From IMG/VR virus record IMGVR_UViG_3300032282_001405, positions 1-57,128 of that record: a stretch of 57,128 nucleotides of DNA, one strand, 5' to 3'. Below the pieces are notes generated by a model. The model was not told the DNA's origin. It ran no database searches and worked only from the letters and a program-made list of their open reading frames with translations. Positions 34,793 to 42,017 of this stretch are shown here, in pieces (position 1 is the stretch's first letter; each line of letters begins with the position of its first letter). The translations under genes were made by a program, and so were the position numbers. The stretch comes from a virus.

Positions 34793-35038
34793 TTATTGCC
34801 TCTGTGTTGGTATACGGTTACGAATAGCCTCGCCTAGCTTCTCGATGTCCACGCATTCGTCGGCCAGCTTGGCGCACTCTTCACGCTCGATCATGATGGC
34901 GCGCTTGGTCGTCTCGATGGCCACCGCCATGATCTCTGCTTTAGCTATAGCCAGTTCACCATCAAACTCTTGTTGCGTGAAAAACTTCACATGTTCTTGG
35001 CCAAGTAATTGGCGCGCAAGTTGGCTTGTCTCTTTCAT
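34793..35038 (-). CDS. Small helical early protein (81 aa)
   Basis: Chosen start ATG at 35038 (MKETSQLARQLLGQEHVKFF), with GGAG 6 nt upstream; a longer frame to 35065 lacks a good ribosome site. The protein is helical, rich in Glu and Lys, with an EREECAKLADECVDIEKLGE segment typical of many small phage proteins. Not recognised. Confidence 0.6.
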   Translation of the reverse strand: MKETSQLARQLLGQEHVKFFTQQEFDGELAIAKAEIMAVAIETTKRAIMIEREECAKLADECVDIEKLGEAIRNRIPTQRQ

Positions 35039-35202
35039 TAACTTCTCCAAATAAATAAATCGCAAATTACAGCTACTAAACCGATTACAAAAATAATGGC
35101 CATCAAAATTCCAAACTCGGATGGCTTCTTATGGAACGGCCCCTCGATCACTGGATTCTTTTCCACGTTACGTGGGAACACTTTGGTGGTTTGATTAAGC
35201 AT
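35038..35202 (-). CDS. Small membrane protein (54 aa)
   Basis: A 54-aa protein from ATG 35202 (MLNQTTKVFPRNVEKN) with one C-terminal membrane segment (FGILMAIIFVIGLVAVICDL). It overlaps the preceding gene by 8 nt and shares a base with the next start. A membrane-associated early peptide; role unknown. Confidence 0.6.
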   Translation of the reverse strand: MLNQTTKVFPRNVEKNPVIEGPFHKKPSEFGILMAIIFVIGLVAVICDLFIWRS

Positions 35203-35554
35203 GAGATTCCTCCTTTGCTTTGATGTTGCCAAGCGCAACCTGCTCTTTATACGCGAGTAGCACGTATTCGTCCATGGTGGTTTCAATGACTCTTTCAGTG
35301 CTCTCGTTGAGGTCACCGTAACGCATTACTTCACGCAAGCCGTACAGCTTGAACAGGTTTGCAAACTCGCGTGCGCGGTTCCACAGTCCATTGTTGTACA
35401 GGTCGTAGTACGCGTTCACAGCCTTGCGAAAACGCTCTAGGTGCATGTTCTTTGTGCGGCGGTAGGGTACAGCACCCACCATAGGAATAAGCGCCTGCAA
35501 AGCCTTAGATTCCTCGTTGTAGCGACCACGGTCGTCCCAGTATCGATTAGACAT
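35195..35554 (-). CDS. Early protein of unknown function (119 aa)
   Basis: Start taken at ATG 35554 (MSNRYWDDRGRYNEESKALQ), with AGG 6-7 nt upstream and overlapping the previous gene by 8 nt. The protein is helical, with aromatic residues (AVNAYYDLYNNGLWNRAREF, FKLYGLREVMRYGDLNE). No family recognised. Context: small early cluster. Confidence 0.6.
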   Translation of the reverse strand: MSNRYWDDRGRYNEESKALQALIPMVGAVPYRRTKNMHLERFRKAVNAYYDLYNNGLWNRAREFANLFKLYGLREVMRYGDLNESTERVIETTMDEYVLLAYKEQVALGNIKAKEESHA

Positions 35555-35819
35555 ATTCAACCTCATAAAATTTAGAAATGATCTTGCCAAGCACATGCAT
35601 TGGCTCGGTGTCGCTAGAGCCGTACTCAGACATGCGATCCATGAATTTGTCGCAGGCGCGAACAGCTTCTCTGAAGTCCTCTGTTGTGTTGAGAACCTGA
35701 GCTACGTTTAGGTTCAAGAAGTTGGCGGCATTGCTACTGCCCTTCATGTTGGTATACAGATCCCAGTCTTCAGCAGTTAGCTCAAGCCTGATGTGTTTTG
35801 ATATGGTTACGTTTTTCAT
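35547..35819 (-). CDS. Early protein of unknown function (90 aa)
   Basis: A 90-aa helical protein (MKNVTISKHIRLELTAEDWD). LTAEDWDLYTNMKGSSNAAN and a helix-rich C-terminus suggest a small globular fold. Its start is one base past the preceding stop. Not recognised. Confidence 0.6.
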   Translation of the reverse strand: MKNVTISKHIRLELTAEDWDLYTNMKGSSNAANFLNLNVAQVLNTTEDFREAVRACDKFMDRMSEYGSSDTEPMHVLGKIISKFYEVEYV

Positions 35820-36077
35820 TTAATTCTCCCAAACGATTAAACAGCCTGCGTTTTCCCACTCGCAGTACAGGCCATGCTTTTTCATGATCTCTTCCAGCTT
35901 GGGGCTGGTGTTCTCGCCTTTCCAGCGGCCATCAGCGTAGGCGTAGTAGTCAGCCCACTTGTATGACTCTGGATCCTCAGCGCTGATCAGGAAGCGGCCT
36001 TCATAGTCGCTACGCTCAAACACTGGGCAACCCAGCTTCTTAAGTTCATTGAATGCTTTAATAAATGCGCGTTTCAT
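35820..36077 (-). CDS. Early protein of unknown function (85 aa)
   Basis: An 85-aa alpha/beta protein (MKRAFIKAFNELKKLGCPVF; RFLISAEDPESYKWADYYAY; GLYCEWENAGCLIVWEN). The alternation of helix and strand with many aromatics suggests a small compact domain. GGAG lies upstream of the ATG. No family recognised. Confidence 0.6.
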   Translation of the reverse strand: MKRAFIKAFNELKKLGCPVFERSDYEGRFLISAEDPESYKWADYYAYADGRWKGENTSPKLEEIMKKHGLYCEWENAGCLIVWEN

Positions 36078-36086
36078 GTGTGCTCC

Positions 36087-36401
36087 TTATGCATTTGCCG
36101 CGGCTTCTACCATCATCATTGCCCACTCTGCCTGCTCGTCTTCCAGTATGGCGACAGCATTCAAAATATCCGCTTTAATGTCTTTGTAGTAGCTATAGCT
36201 TTGGAATGATGATTTCATTTTTGAAGCAATCTTGCGTCCAATTTGAGAATCAACATCTGCTCTAAATACCCAATTCTGAGATGGAGATTTTTTGTCTGAT
36301 CCCCATCCGTATTTGGTTACATGCAACAAGCCAACTGATTTGCCATCGACAAATACTTCTTTGTCACTTGATGCCCAAAATTTTTCAAACTTTACTTTCA
36401 T
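36087..36401 (-). CDS. Early protein of unknown function (104 aa)
   Basis: A 104-aa protein with a beta-rich N-terminal half (MKVKFEKFWASSDKEVFVDG; SVGLLHVTKYGWG) and a helical C-terminus (IKADILNAVAILEDEQAEWA). Strong GGAG upstream of the start. Lies between two similarly sized unknown genes. Not recognised. Confidence 0.6.
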   Translation of the reverse strand: MKVKFEKFWASSDKEVFVDGKSVGLLHVTKYGWGSDKKSPSQNWVFRADVDSQIGRKIASKMKSSFQSYSYYKDIKADILNAVAILEDEQAEWAMMMVEAAANA

Positions 36402-36413
36402 GATGTGCTCCTG

Positions 36414-36737
36414 TTAATAATCTTCGCCAGCACGGGCTGGTTGTGCGCCCAGAAACTGGGGGTTGAATGAAGCGTCATGTTTCCATGACATCTCTTTTTG
36501 CATTTGTTCCCACTCTTTTACAGTGATCATTTTTACGGCAACTTCGTCCCAGCGGCTAAAGTGGTTGAAAGCTTCGCCGGCTTGCTTAATAGTCATTGGC
36601 AAAGTTGGCTTCCACATTTTTAAAGCACCTGCATAGGTGTCCATGCGGATCACGATCCATTCTTTGCGTGCGTTGGGGTTAGGTCCTCTCCTAGAAGAGT
36701 TTCTAACCACCGTGCCGTCTGATGTTGAGTACGCCAT
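36414..36737 (-). CDS. Early protein of unknown function (107 aa)
   Basis: A 107-aa protein with a basic N-terminus (VVRNSSRRGPNPNARKEWIV) and a helical middle (MTIKQAGEAFNHFSRWDEVA), ending in a disordered stretch (FLGAQPARAGEDY). Good Shine-Dalgarno (GGAG) upstream. No family recognised. Confidence 0.6.
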   Translation of the reverse strand: MAYSTSDGTVVRNSSRRGPNPNARKEWIVIRMDTYAGALKMWKPTLPMTIKQAGEAFNHFSRWDEVAVKMITVKEWEQMQKEMSWKHDASFNPQFLGAQPARAGEDY

Positions 36738-36748
36738 AGTGGTGCTCC

Positions 36749-37063
36749 TTATGCTGTTGGAGAAACTTTGATCACAGCGATAGACTCGCCGCGGAACTGC
36801 TCTGCTTGCTCGGCAGTGATACCGAAGTGAGCCAACAAGGCTTCCATGTCGATAGAACCTTTGCGGTTCTCGATGGTGACGCGTACACCGTACTTCTCAC
36901 CGCGGTGCTTGCCTTCGCCTAATGTGTTGGCGATGCTGTCTTTGAGAGACTTGGTAGTTACCGTCATCTCTTTGATCTGGCGATCTAACACAGCAAGTGT
37001 GTCGATGTCGTTGGTGATGGACTCGACTGTTGCGAGGGCTTGGATCTGTGCTACTACTGTCAT
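36749..37063 (-). CDS. Early coiled-coil protein (104 aa)
   Basis: A 104-aa protein: helical and coiled-coil first half (NDIDTLAVLDRQIKEMTVTT), then a conserved-looking GEGKHRGEKYGVRVTIENRK, then a helical end. Proteins with this Gly/His/Arg block occur in early clusters of other phages, but no function is known to me. It is the first gene after the promoter-hairpin cassette at 37086-37113. Confidence 0.65.
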   Translation of the reverse strand: MTVVAQIQALATVESITNDIDTLAVLDRQIKEMTVTTKSLKDSIANTLGEGKHRGEKYGVRVTIENRKGSIDMEALLAHFGITAEQAEQFRGESIAVIKVSPTA

Positions 37064-37085
37064 GATGATTTCCTTTAAGTTAAAC

Positions 37086-37113
37086 CCGCTTTCTGTTGCG
37101 GTAAGGAATCATA
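37086..37113 (-). promoter_or_regulatory. Promoter plus 5' hairpin cassette (gene at 37063)
   Basis: Minus strand: CTAATTTCTTG leads into an extended -10 TG-T-TATGAT (37108-37113), then 6 nt later CCGC-AACAGAAA-GCGG (37086-37101), then GTTTAACTTAAAGGA as spacer and Shine-Dalgarno. The stem uses different base pairs from the 33.1 and 33.8-kb copies but keeps the structure. The -35 is weak. The remaining 37114-37200 is AT-rich and shows nothing further. Confidence 0.75.
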
Positions 37114-37200
37114 ACAAGAAATTAGGCTTTAGAACACCCTAAACAGACTATTTTCTAAGGAAAACCCTAATACGCCACCCTAGTTTTAATACTTGTGTTT

Positions 37201-37473
37201 TCAGTTTTGGTTTATGTACTCAATGACGTTCTCGATTGTTTTGTTCAAAGCGTCGATTTCGTCCATCTTTGCAATAGCCCATGCACGCTTCTCACCGTGC
37301 CAGCCCATCTTGCTACCCTGATGGCAGGATTTACAGAGGGCAACAACTGTGTATTGCCTGTGCTGTTTGACGTGGTGTGCGTCGCTTGGACCTTCCTGTT
37401 TGCACACTGAGCAAGGCATGAGCTTGACTAGCCCTACGTATGCCTTCTCTTTGTTTGACATGTTGTTATTCAT
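37201..37473 (-). CDS. HNH-type endonuclease-like protein
   Basis: A 90-aa protein with CSVC (residues about 21-24), PSDAHHVKQHRQYTVVALC and CKSCHQGSKMGWHG, the Cys-Cys/His-His/Cys-Cys layout of a zinc-stabilised HNH fold close to the phage NinX and Ref-like recombination nucleases. It would nick or cut DNA at branched or recombining ends. The C-terminus (MDEIDALNKTIENVIEYINQ) is a helix. Neighbours are a RuvC-like resolvase and other replication-era genes. Confidence 0.7.
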   Translation of the reverse strand: MNNNMSNKEKAYVGLVKLMPCSVCKQEGPSDAHHVKQHRQYTVVALCKSCHQGSKMGWHGEKRAWAIAKMDEIDALNKTIENVIEYINQN

Positions 37474-37708
37474 CGTATTCCCACATGATGATTGGCGTAG
37501 ATGGTCCCATGTATGCGCCCTCGATGTTGAATGAGATCCACTCTATGGCCTCCTCATCTGTCATGCCTTCGTCCATGAATATTTCCATGAGCTTCTGGCC
37601 GCTGTAGATGAGGGTTTCAACACGTTGGTTTTTTTGCCATACAGAGGCAATGCCGGCAATAGCTTTATCGTACTTCTCGCCTGTGATTTTTAAGAGCTCG
37701 TCTTCCAT
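37466..37708 (-). CDS. Small early protein (80 aa)
   Basis: An 80-aa protein (MEDELLKITGEKYDKAIAGI) with FMDEGMTDEEAIEWISFNIE, a helix-loop-helix pattern repeated in many small phage proteins, and a C-terminal MWEYDE. Overlaps the HNH gene by 8 nt and shares one base with the next start. Function unknown. Confidence 0.65.
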   Translation of the reverse strand: MEDELLKITGEKYDKAIAGIASVWQKNQRVETLIYSGQKLMEIFMDEGMTDEEAIEWISFNIEGAYMGPSTPIIMWEYDE

Positions 37709-38046
37709 TACGCCACCGACCTATCCATGAGTCGATTAGACGCCTCCAGAGAGCGCCAGACCTCTACACGAGCTTGTGCTGACACCAACCCCCAGCGAAA
37801 GCCTTCTGCGACCTGTACGGCCTCTTTGAGGGCTTGTAGGTGCTCTTCGTAGGCAACGTCAGCATAGGCTTCCATTTCGGCCGTAGCGGCTGATCTACAG
37901 CCATTGGCTAGCGCCTCCTTCATGAGCTTGGACTTGAGGGTCTTGCGGTACTCTTCCATGTAGGTCAGTTCAGCCTTTGCTTGGGCGTACTTTTGTCCAT
38001 GTGTGTAGATGTAATCGACTGCATCATTTATCTGTTTTTGGTTCAT
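37708..38046 (-). CDS. Coiled-coil early protein (112 aa)
   Basis: Starts at ATG 38046 behind GGAG (6 nt). Sequence MNQKQINDAVDYIYTHGQKY, LTYMEEYRKTLKSKLMKEAL, VAEGFRWGLVSAQARVEVWR; it ends in a SLEASNRLMDRSVA helix. Proteins of this layout are common beside single-strand-binding and recombination genes of siphophages, but their function is not known to me. Overlaps the upstream 59-aa gene by 23 nt. Confidence 0.65.
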   Translation of the reverse strand: MNQKQINDAVDYIYTHGQKYAQAKAELTYMEEYRKTLKSKLMKEALANGCRSAATAEMEAYADVAYEEHLQALKEAVQVAEGFRWGLVSAQARVEVWRSLEASNRLMDRSVA

Positions 38047-38203
38047 ATCGTTCTCCAATAATTCTTAAATTTTCTAAGTGTCTGTGATAGCCAGCGATCT
38101 CGCCAGCTTCGTATCCAATGTCAAATGCATTGATTGCTAAGTTAACGGCGTTCTCTTCTACGCCTGCGCTTCTTAAAAGCGACACCAAGTCGTCTTTGGT
38201 CAT
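38024..38203 (-). CDS. Small early protein (59 aa)
   Basis: A 59-aa frame starting at 38203 (MTKDDLVSLLRSAGVEENAV), overlapping the resolvase stop (ATGA), with FDIGYEAGEIAGYHRHLENL in the middle. It ends KTDK. The frame overlaps the next gene's start by 23 nt. Small helical protein, not recognised. Confidence 0.6.
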   Translation of the reverse strand: MTKDDLVSLLRSAGVEENAVNLAINAFDIGYEAGEIAGYHRHLENLRIIGERYEPKTDK

Positions 38204-38661
38204 AGTCCATACCTCGCTAATAAAGCCGCATCCGCCAGAGCTTGACCCTGACCCTTTTTATCCAACTCACGCCAGTGTGGCCACATTTGTATAGCCAACG
38301 ACCGAGCCGCATCTTTGTCTTTGTTTGTCAAGTGTGCGCGCATCTTCCACATCTGTGGAGTTACGTAGGTCACAGGTATCTCAAACGCACCTAGTACGCC
38401 TGCAATGACGCCACAGGAATGTCCAAAGCTAAACATGCTCGATACGCCTTGCTTGGGCATAGCGTGCACTTGCTCGACGTATGCGTGTATCTCTCGATAG
38501 CTCTGGCCATAGCCGCGAAGCAGTGCCGCCAAAGCAACTGCGTTTACGCGGTTCTGGGATCCAATCTTCATGGTGGGCATCAAAGCCCACTCCACTGGGG
38601 TGTTATCTTCCAGCACGACTATTGCGCCAGAGATCCCCGGGTCAATTCCTATGCGTCTCAT
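38200..38661 (-). CDS. RuvC-like Holliday junction resolvase
   Basis: A 153-aa RNase H-fold nuclease that cuts branched DNA intermediates of replication and recombination before packaging. MRRIGIDPGISGAIVVLEDN gives D7, YVEQVHAM gives E63, and ALADAALLARYG gives D144, the acidic triad of the RuvC family, with a basic DKDAAR segment just before it. Size is normal. It overlaps its neighbours by 4 nt. Phage-type RuvC-like genes often support concatemer resolution. Confidence 0.85.
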   Translation of the reverse strand: MRRIGIDPGISGAIVVLEDNTPVEWALMPTMKIGSQNRVNAVALAALLRGYGQSYREIHAYVEQVHAMPKQGVSSMFSFGHSCGVIAGVLGAFEIPVTYVTPQMWKMRAHLTNKDKDAARSLAIQMWPHWRELDKKGQGQALADAALLARYGL

Positions 38662-38942
38662 TTTTTTCCTTTAAGTTGTATCCAATCACACCTCTGCAAA
38701 ACAAACTTCAGCGCTGGCTGAGGCTTGCCCTTCTTATCAACAATTTTGGGACAAGTTCCACTTTTTGGATCAAAGCGCTTGCACTCAAAGCATAGGCGCC
38801 TGTCGTCCTGCGGATCTGCGTCACGATCAAAAAGTTTGTCCGCCAGCTTCCAAGCTTCATCTTGAGACAACCCAGCATCCATAAATGCTTGGGTACGCTT
38901 GTTGTGCTTGGCTGTAGCGACTTCAATCTCTTCTTCAGTCAC
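38658..38942 (-). CDS. Zinc-finger-like early protein (94 aa)
   Basis: A helical N-terminus (RTQAFMDAGLSQDEAWKLAD) and a C-terminal zinc-knuckle-like region with CFECKRF, GTCPK and QRCDW, four cysteines in a CxxC-C-C arrangement. Similar short Cys-rich proteins occur in replication clusters of phages. Probable nucleic-acid or protein contact; function unknown. Confidence 0.65.
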   Translation of the reverse strand: MTEEEIEVATAKHNKRTQAFMDAGLSQDEAWKLADKLFDRDADPQDDRRLCFECKRFDPKSGTCPKIVDKKGKPQPALKFVLQRCDWIQLKGKK

Positions 38943-39169
38943 GCCTCAGCCCTAGCTTTAATCATTGCGTCAGCAACTTCATAAGCAAATTTTGCAAGTT
39001 CATCAGTTGGATATCTGATACCAGAGTTTTCTGACAACATGCCTTGCATAGCCTTGGCCGCAAAATAATCTTGAATCGTTATTCCCGTATGCGCAGGGTG
39101 AGCAATACTGTCGTCAAAAGCCTCACGGGTATCCAAACTGAATGGACGTGGAAAAGCTGGTGTAGCCAT
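38939..39169 (-). CDS. Small early protein (76 aa)
   Basis: A 76-aa protein with GITIQDYFAAKAMQGML, a segment shared by many small phage proteins near replication genes, and a C-terminal helix (FAYEVADAMIKARAEA). It is the first gene after the promoter-hairpin cassette at 39185-39234. Function unknown. Confidence 0.7.
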   Translation of the reverse strand: MATPAFPRPFSLDTREAFDDSIAHPAHTGITIQDYFAAKAMQGMLSENSGIRYPTDELAKFAYEVADAMIKARAEA

Positions 39170-39184
39170 TTAATTTCTCCTTAA

Positions 39185-39234
39185 ACCACAACATCGTGGT
39201 AATCACACTATAACAGTTTATTACTGTTTGTAAA
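39185..39234 (-). promoter_or_regulatory. Promoter with operator-like palindrome and 5' hairpin
   Basis: Minus strand: TTTACA (-35), 16-nt spacer, extended -10 TG-T-TATAGT (39207-39212), then ACCAC-GATGTT-GTGGT (39185-39200) followed by TTTAAGGAG (spacer and Shine-Dalgarno). The -35/-10 spacer is itself a 17-bp palindrome, AACAGT-TTATT-ACTGTT (39212-39228), in good position for repressor occlusion. Confidence 0.85.
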
Positions 39235-39235
39235 C

Positions 39236-39256
39236 AAAAAAAGGGGTCACCCCCCC
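39236..39256 (-). terminator. Intrinsic terminator
   Basis: In the transcribed direction GGGG and CCCC pair over a 3-nt loop and are followed by seven T residues. The stem is short, but the G/C content and U-run are convincing. It closes the structured gene-free region upstream of the 39.2-kb promoter. Confidence 0.75.
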
Positions 39257-39509
39257 TGTACTCCTTATTACCTTATTAACCCTTTCTTAATTCCTGTTTG
39301 ACTGCTTTCTGGTGGACAGACTCAGCCCTCCCACAGGGGGCTAAGCCTTCACATGTTTCTGCTAACTGGAGCCACATGACCCGACAGCCGTTCGATGTTA
39401 GGGCGCTATCTTCGCCACCCATGCCTCTATCTCAACATCTATCCCGTAGTAGAGGTGTCCCTGTATCGCTACCGCCAGTGCGCGTCCGATACAGCGGTCG
39501 TCAAAATGC
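39257..39509. ncRNA. Gene-free region with dense pairing: candidate structured RNA
   Basis: No convincing gene lies in about 440 bases (39170-39618). Nested and crossing pairings are abundant: GATGTT/AACATC (39394-39399 with 39434-39439) crosses CCTCTA/TAGAGG (39424-39429 with 39450-39455), a pseudoknot layout with a GGCG/CGCC hairpin inside. CTGTATCG/CGATACAG (39461-39468 with 39487-39494) overlaps ACCGC/GCGGT (39471-39475 with 39494-39498). AGCCC/GGGCT and CATGT/ACATG form other hairpins. On the minus strand the region is bracketed by two terminators. An 89-aa plus-strand frame (39298-39567) lacks a ribosome site. Strand, promoter and function are unproven. Confidence 0.5.
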
Positions 39510-39578
39510 AAAAAGCCGTTACTACTGCACTGGGTCGTTCCCTCCTGTGAAGGAGGCCAATGCATGAGTAACGGCTTT
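39510..39578 (-). terminator. Long compound terminator after the primase gene
   Basis: A 12-bp perfect stem (AAAGCCGTTACT with AGTAACGGCTTT) encloses a second 8-bp helix (TGCATTGG with CCAGTGCA, one G-U pair) and an inner CCTCC/GGAGG hairpin. A T5 run ends the stem on the minus strand. It follows the primase stop by about 40 bases. The length and layers are more than a minimal terminator needs. Confidence 0.8.
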
Positions 39579-39618
39579 CAACTGTTGTGAACGACTACAA
39601 CAGATTGGATTATAAACA

Positions 39619-40494
39619 CTAACCCCCAACAGGTGTCAATACCTCTCTACGTAAATCCATAACTTTTTTTACAACTGCCATCAAACCGCACTTATCGTGC
39701 AGGTCGTTAGCGTCGTATCCCACCTCATCAGCCATCGTCCAAGGCAGGCCAGTCTCGATAGCCGCCTTCTCGCCAGTCTTGCTCTCGTCGTTGTCTGCAA
39801 AGATGTAGCGATCACCTTTTACTTGGTCGGCCACTTGGACCATGTTAGATGCTGAGAAGCAAACCACCACCGCGGCGTTAGAACCAGTGCTACGCAGGGC
39901 TTTATGCAAGGATAGACCTGTGGCATACCCTTCGACAAACCACGTCTCTGACGCCTCTTTAGAGCCCATGATGAGCACAGCGTTCTTAGCGCGCATACCG
40001 TGGAGCATCTTCTTCTCATACTTGCGGTTTGGCTCATCCCAGTAGATCTCCTGAAAGCCCTGTAGTTTGCCAGTTATCACGTTGCGCATAGGTATCAATA
40101 ACTTGCCGCCCATCACGTAGCCCTGCATGCCAGCAAACCCCTTGATCTCCAAGTAGGGATGCTCTTCCATCTTCGCTGTACGTAAAAGGATTTCCGCACG
40201 ATCTGCGGCCATGTCGTATGAACGGTTTCTGTCAGCACTCAACATCTGACGCTTTGCCGCCCAATCAGCCTTTTCCATTTCAGTCCATGGTTTGACGTTT
40301 GGATCTTCGTACCAAATCACTCTGGCTTCTTCCGCCCAGTTCATCACCCAACCACGCTTGCCGTCGTAAAAGAATGCGCCGTTAGTTGACTTAGGTTTGT
40401 CTACCGTCCCACAGCGGCGGATCCGCTCAGATGGGTACAGGTTGTTTTGGTCAATCTCTACGCCATGGGCGCGTGCAAAGTTAATAAAGCTCAT
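39619..40494 (-). CDS. TOPRIM-domain primase-like protein
   Basis: A 291-aa protein predicted to synthesise primers for phage DNA replication. The N-terminus (ERIRRCGTVDKPKSTNGAFF, YDGKRGWVMNWAEEARVIWY) resembles a zinc-less primase-type N-terminal domain. The TOPRIM core shows WFVEGYATGLSL (about residue 195; catalytic Glu) and DRYIFADNDESKTG (about 235; DxD). No helicase domain follows; that function is in the next gene upstream, overlapping by 4 nt. Comparable to AAA-less primases of podophages. Confident for TOPRIM, less so for primase activity. Confidence 0.8.
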   Translation of the reverse strand: MSFINFARAHGVEIDQNNLYPSERIRRCGTVDKPKSTNGAFFYDGKRGWVMNWAEEARVIWYEDPNVKPWTEMEKADWAAKRQMLSADRNRSYDMAADRAEILLRTAKMEEHPYLEIKGFAGMQGYVMGGKLLIPMRNVITGKLQGFQEIYWDEPNRKYEKKMLHGMRAKNAVLIMGSKEASETWFVEGYATGLSLHKALRSTGSNAAVVVCFSASNMVQVADQVKGDRYIFADNDESKTGEKAAIETGLPWTMADEVGYDANDLHDKCGLMAVVKKVMDLRREVLTPVGG

Positions 40495-42017
40495 TTGCTT
40501 ATCGCTTTCTTGTAAGCCATATTAAATTGTTTAATTTTGTTATGTACGTTGTTTGTAATTTCTACATTTGGCGCTGTGCTGAACTTCCATATCGGATCCT
40601 GACCCGTAATCTTTTTGTATAAGTGATACGCACGCCCTTGTTGGGTAGCGCTGGAACTGTGCTCCCTTGCGTACCTTACAACTTGATTCCAAAGGTGCTC
40701 AGCGTTATCGGCTAGTTTCTTTTTGTTCTTACCCTCACCAATAAAAATTTCCTGCATTTCGCCGGGCAACGCCATCTCCATTGCTTTCGCTGGCCTCTCA
40801 TACCCACACCCCATACAGCGCTTGTAAAAGGGTTTGTAGCCGCACTTGGGGCAACCCTTTGACTCTTCTATATCCTCATCTTTGCGGATCTTCTTATCAA
40901 GCTTCTCACCGTCGTCGAGCTTCTCCAGACCATTAAAAAACACGTCAGTAAAGTCTTCAGCGAAGCGAACAATGTTGCCACTGAAATCCAATAGGAAACA
41001 ATCCTTTTTGTTAGGATATGAGCGCAAGCCCCTGCCCCACATTTGGATGGCCGTAGACAACGACTTACGCAGGGGACGTGCATCGCATATACAACCCACG
41101 TCAGGCACGTCAAAACCCTTTGCAAGCGCCTCTACAGAAATCAAAACCCGTAGGTAACTATCTTCCTTGCGATACTCTTGTAACAGGTCTTCTCGCTCTT
41201 TGGCGTTGGTGTCTGAAGTAAAGACCGCGGCCATCACGCCTTGATCAATAAATTGTCTGGCTAACTCTTCGCAGTGCTTGATCGTTGCGCCAAACACAAT
41301 CGTCTTGCGGTTCTCAGCAAACTTCACCCACTCTTGGACAACGTCACCCACAATGCCCATCTCGCGCTCTTCAGCGGCCTTGTCTGTCCACTCACCGCCT
41401 GCGGTAGCCGCGCCTGTCATGTCGGGTTTTGTACAGGAGAAAATCCGCATAGGCACCAACACACCTGACTGGGTCAGATCGTGCATCGTGGTAGCGTTTA
41501 TGAGGTTTGTAAATATCTTTCCAAGACCATTGGAGAAGGGCGTAGCAGATAAGCCAATGATGGCCGCACCACTCTCCAATGCATAGTCAGTCCAGACCTT
41601 GTACTGCGTATGAGCTTCGTCTACCACCAGAACGTCCAACTGTGGCCAAAACTCCCGTTTAGCAATAGTCTGCGCCGACGCTATTTGCAACAGCATCTCT
41701 GGTTGCCGACGCCAATGGTTGGCTTGAATAATTCCGTGTTCTGTTAACCCGTAATCCTCTGCCACCGTAGAAGTTTGATTGATTAAAGTAGTACGGTCAC
41801 ACAGGAATACTGCACGCTTACCCTTTTGCATGGCTTCATTACAGATTCGTAATCCAAGGTAAGTCTTGCCAGCACCCGTGGGCGCCATGATCAATTGTCG
41901 TTTGTGGCCGTTTCTGAAACCCTGACGTAGGGCTTCATGCGCGGATAGTTGGAATGGTCGTGGTGTTGGAAAGGTTGTTCCATCATCACACCTACTTGGT
42001 GCTAGGACTGCATTCAT
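40491..42017 (-). CDS. Superfamily 2 DEAH-type helicase
   Basis: A 508-aa ATP-dependent DNA helicase. Motif I is APTGAGKT (residues 45-52), motif II DEAH (133-136), motif III GLSATPF (about 155-161) and motif VI QMWGRGLRS (about 345). Near residue 400 a zinc ribbon (CPKCGYK and CMGCGYE) follows the second RecA-like domain. The type-III restriction/RecG-like layout with zinc ribbon is common in phage replication operons. It is coupled to the ParB-like gene upstream and the TOPRIM gene downstream, forming a three-gene operon. Confidence 0.9.
   Translation of the reverse strand: MNAVLAPSRCDDGTTFPTPRPFQLSAHEALRQGFRNGHKRQLIMAPTGAGKTYLGLRICNEAMQKGKRAVFLCDRTTLINQTSTVAEDYGLTEHGIIQANHWRRQPEMLLQIASAQTIAKREFWPQLDVLVVDEAHTQYKVWTDYALESGAAIIGLSATPFSNGLGKIFTNLINATTMHDLTQSGVLVPMRIFSCTKPDMTGAATAGGEWTDKAAEEREMGIVGDVVQEWVKFAENRKTIVFGATIKHCEELARQFIDQGVMAAVFTSDTNAKEREDLLQEYRKEDSYLRVLISVEALAKGFDVPDVGCICDARPLRKSLSTAIQMWGRGLRSYPNKKDCFLLDFSGNIVRFAEDFTDVFFNGLEKLDDGEKLDKKIRKDEDIEESKGCPKCGYKPFYKRCMGCGYERPAKAMEMALPGEMQEIFIGEGKNKKKLADNAEHLWNQVVRYAREHSSSATQQGRAYHLYKKITGQDPIWKFSTAPNVEITNNVHNKIKQFNMAYKKAISK

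Noticed and set aside
39298-39567. 89-aa frame on the plus strand in the gene-free region
   Set aside because: No ribosome site, composition unlike its neighbours, and it overlaps several hairpins that explain the sequence better.
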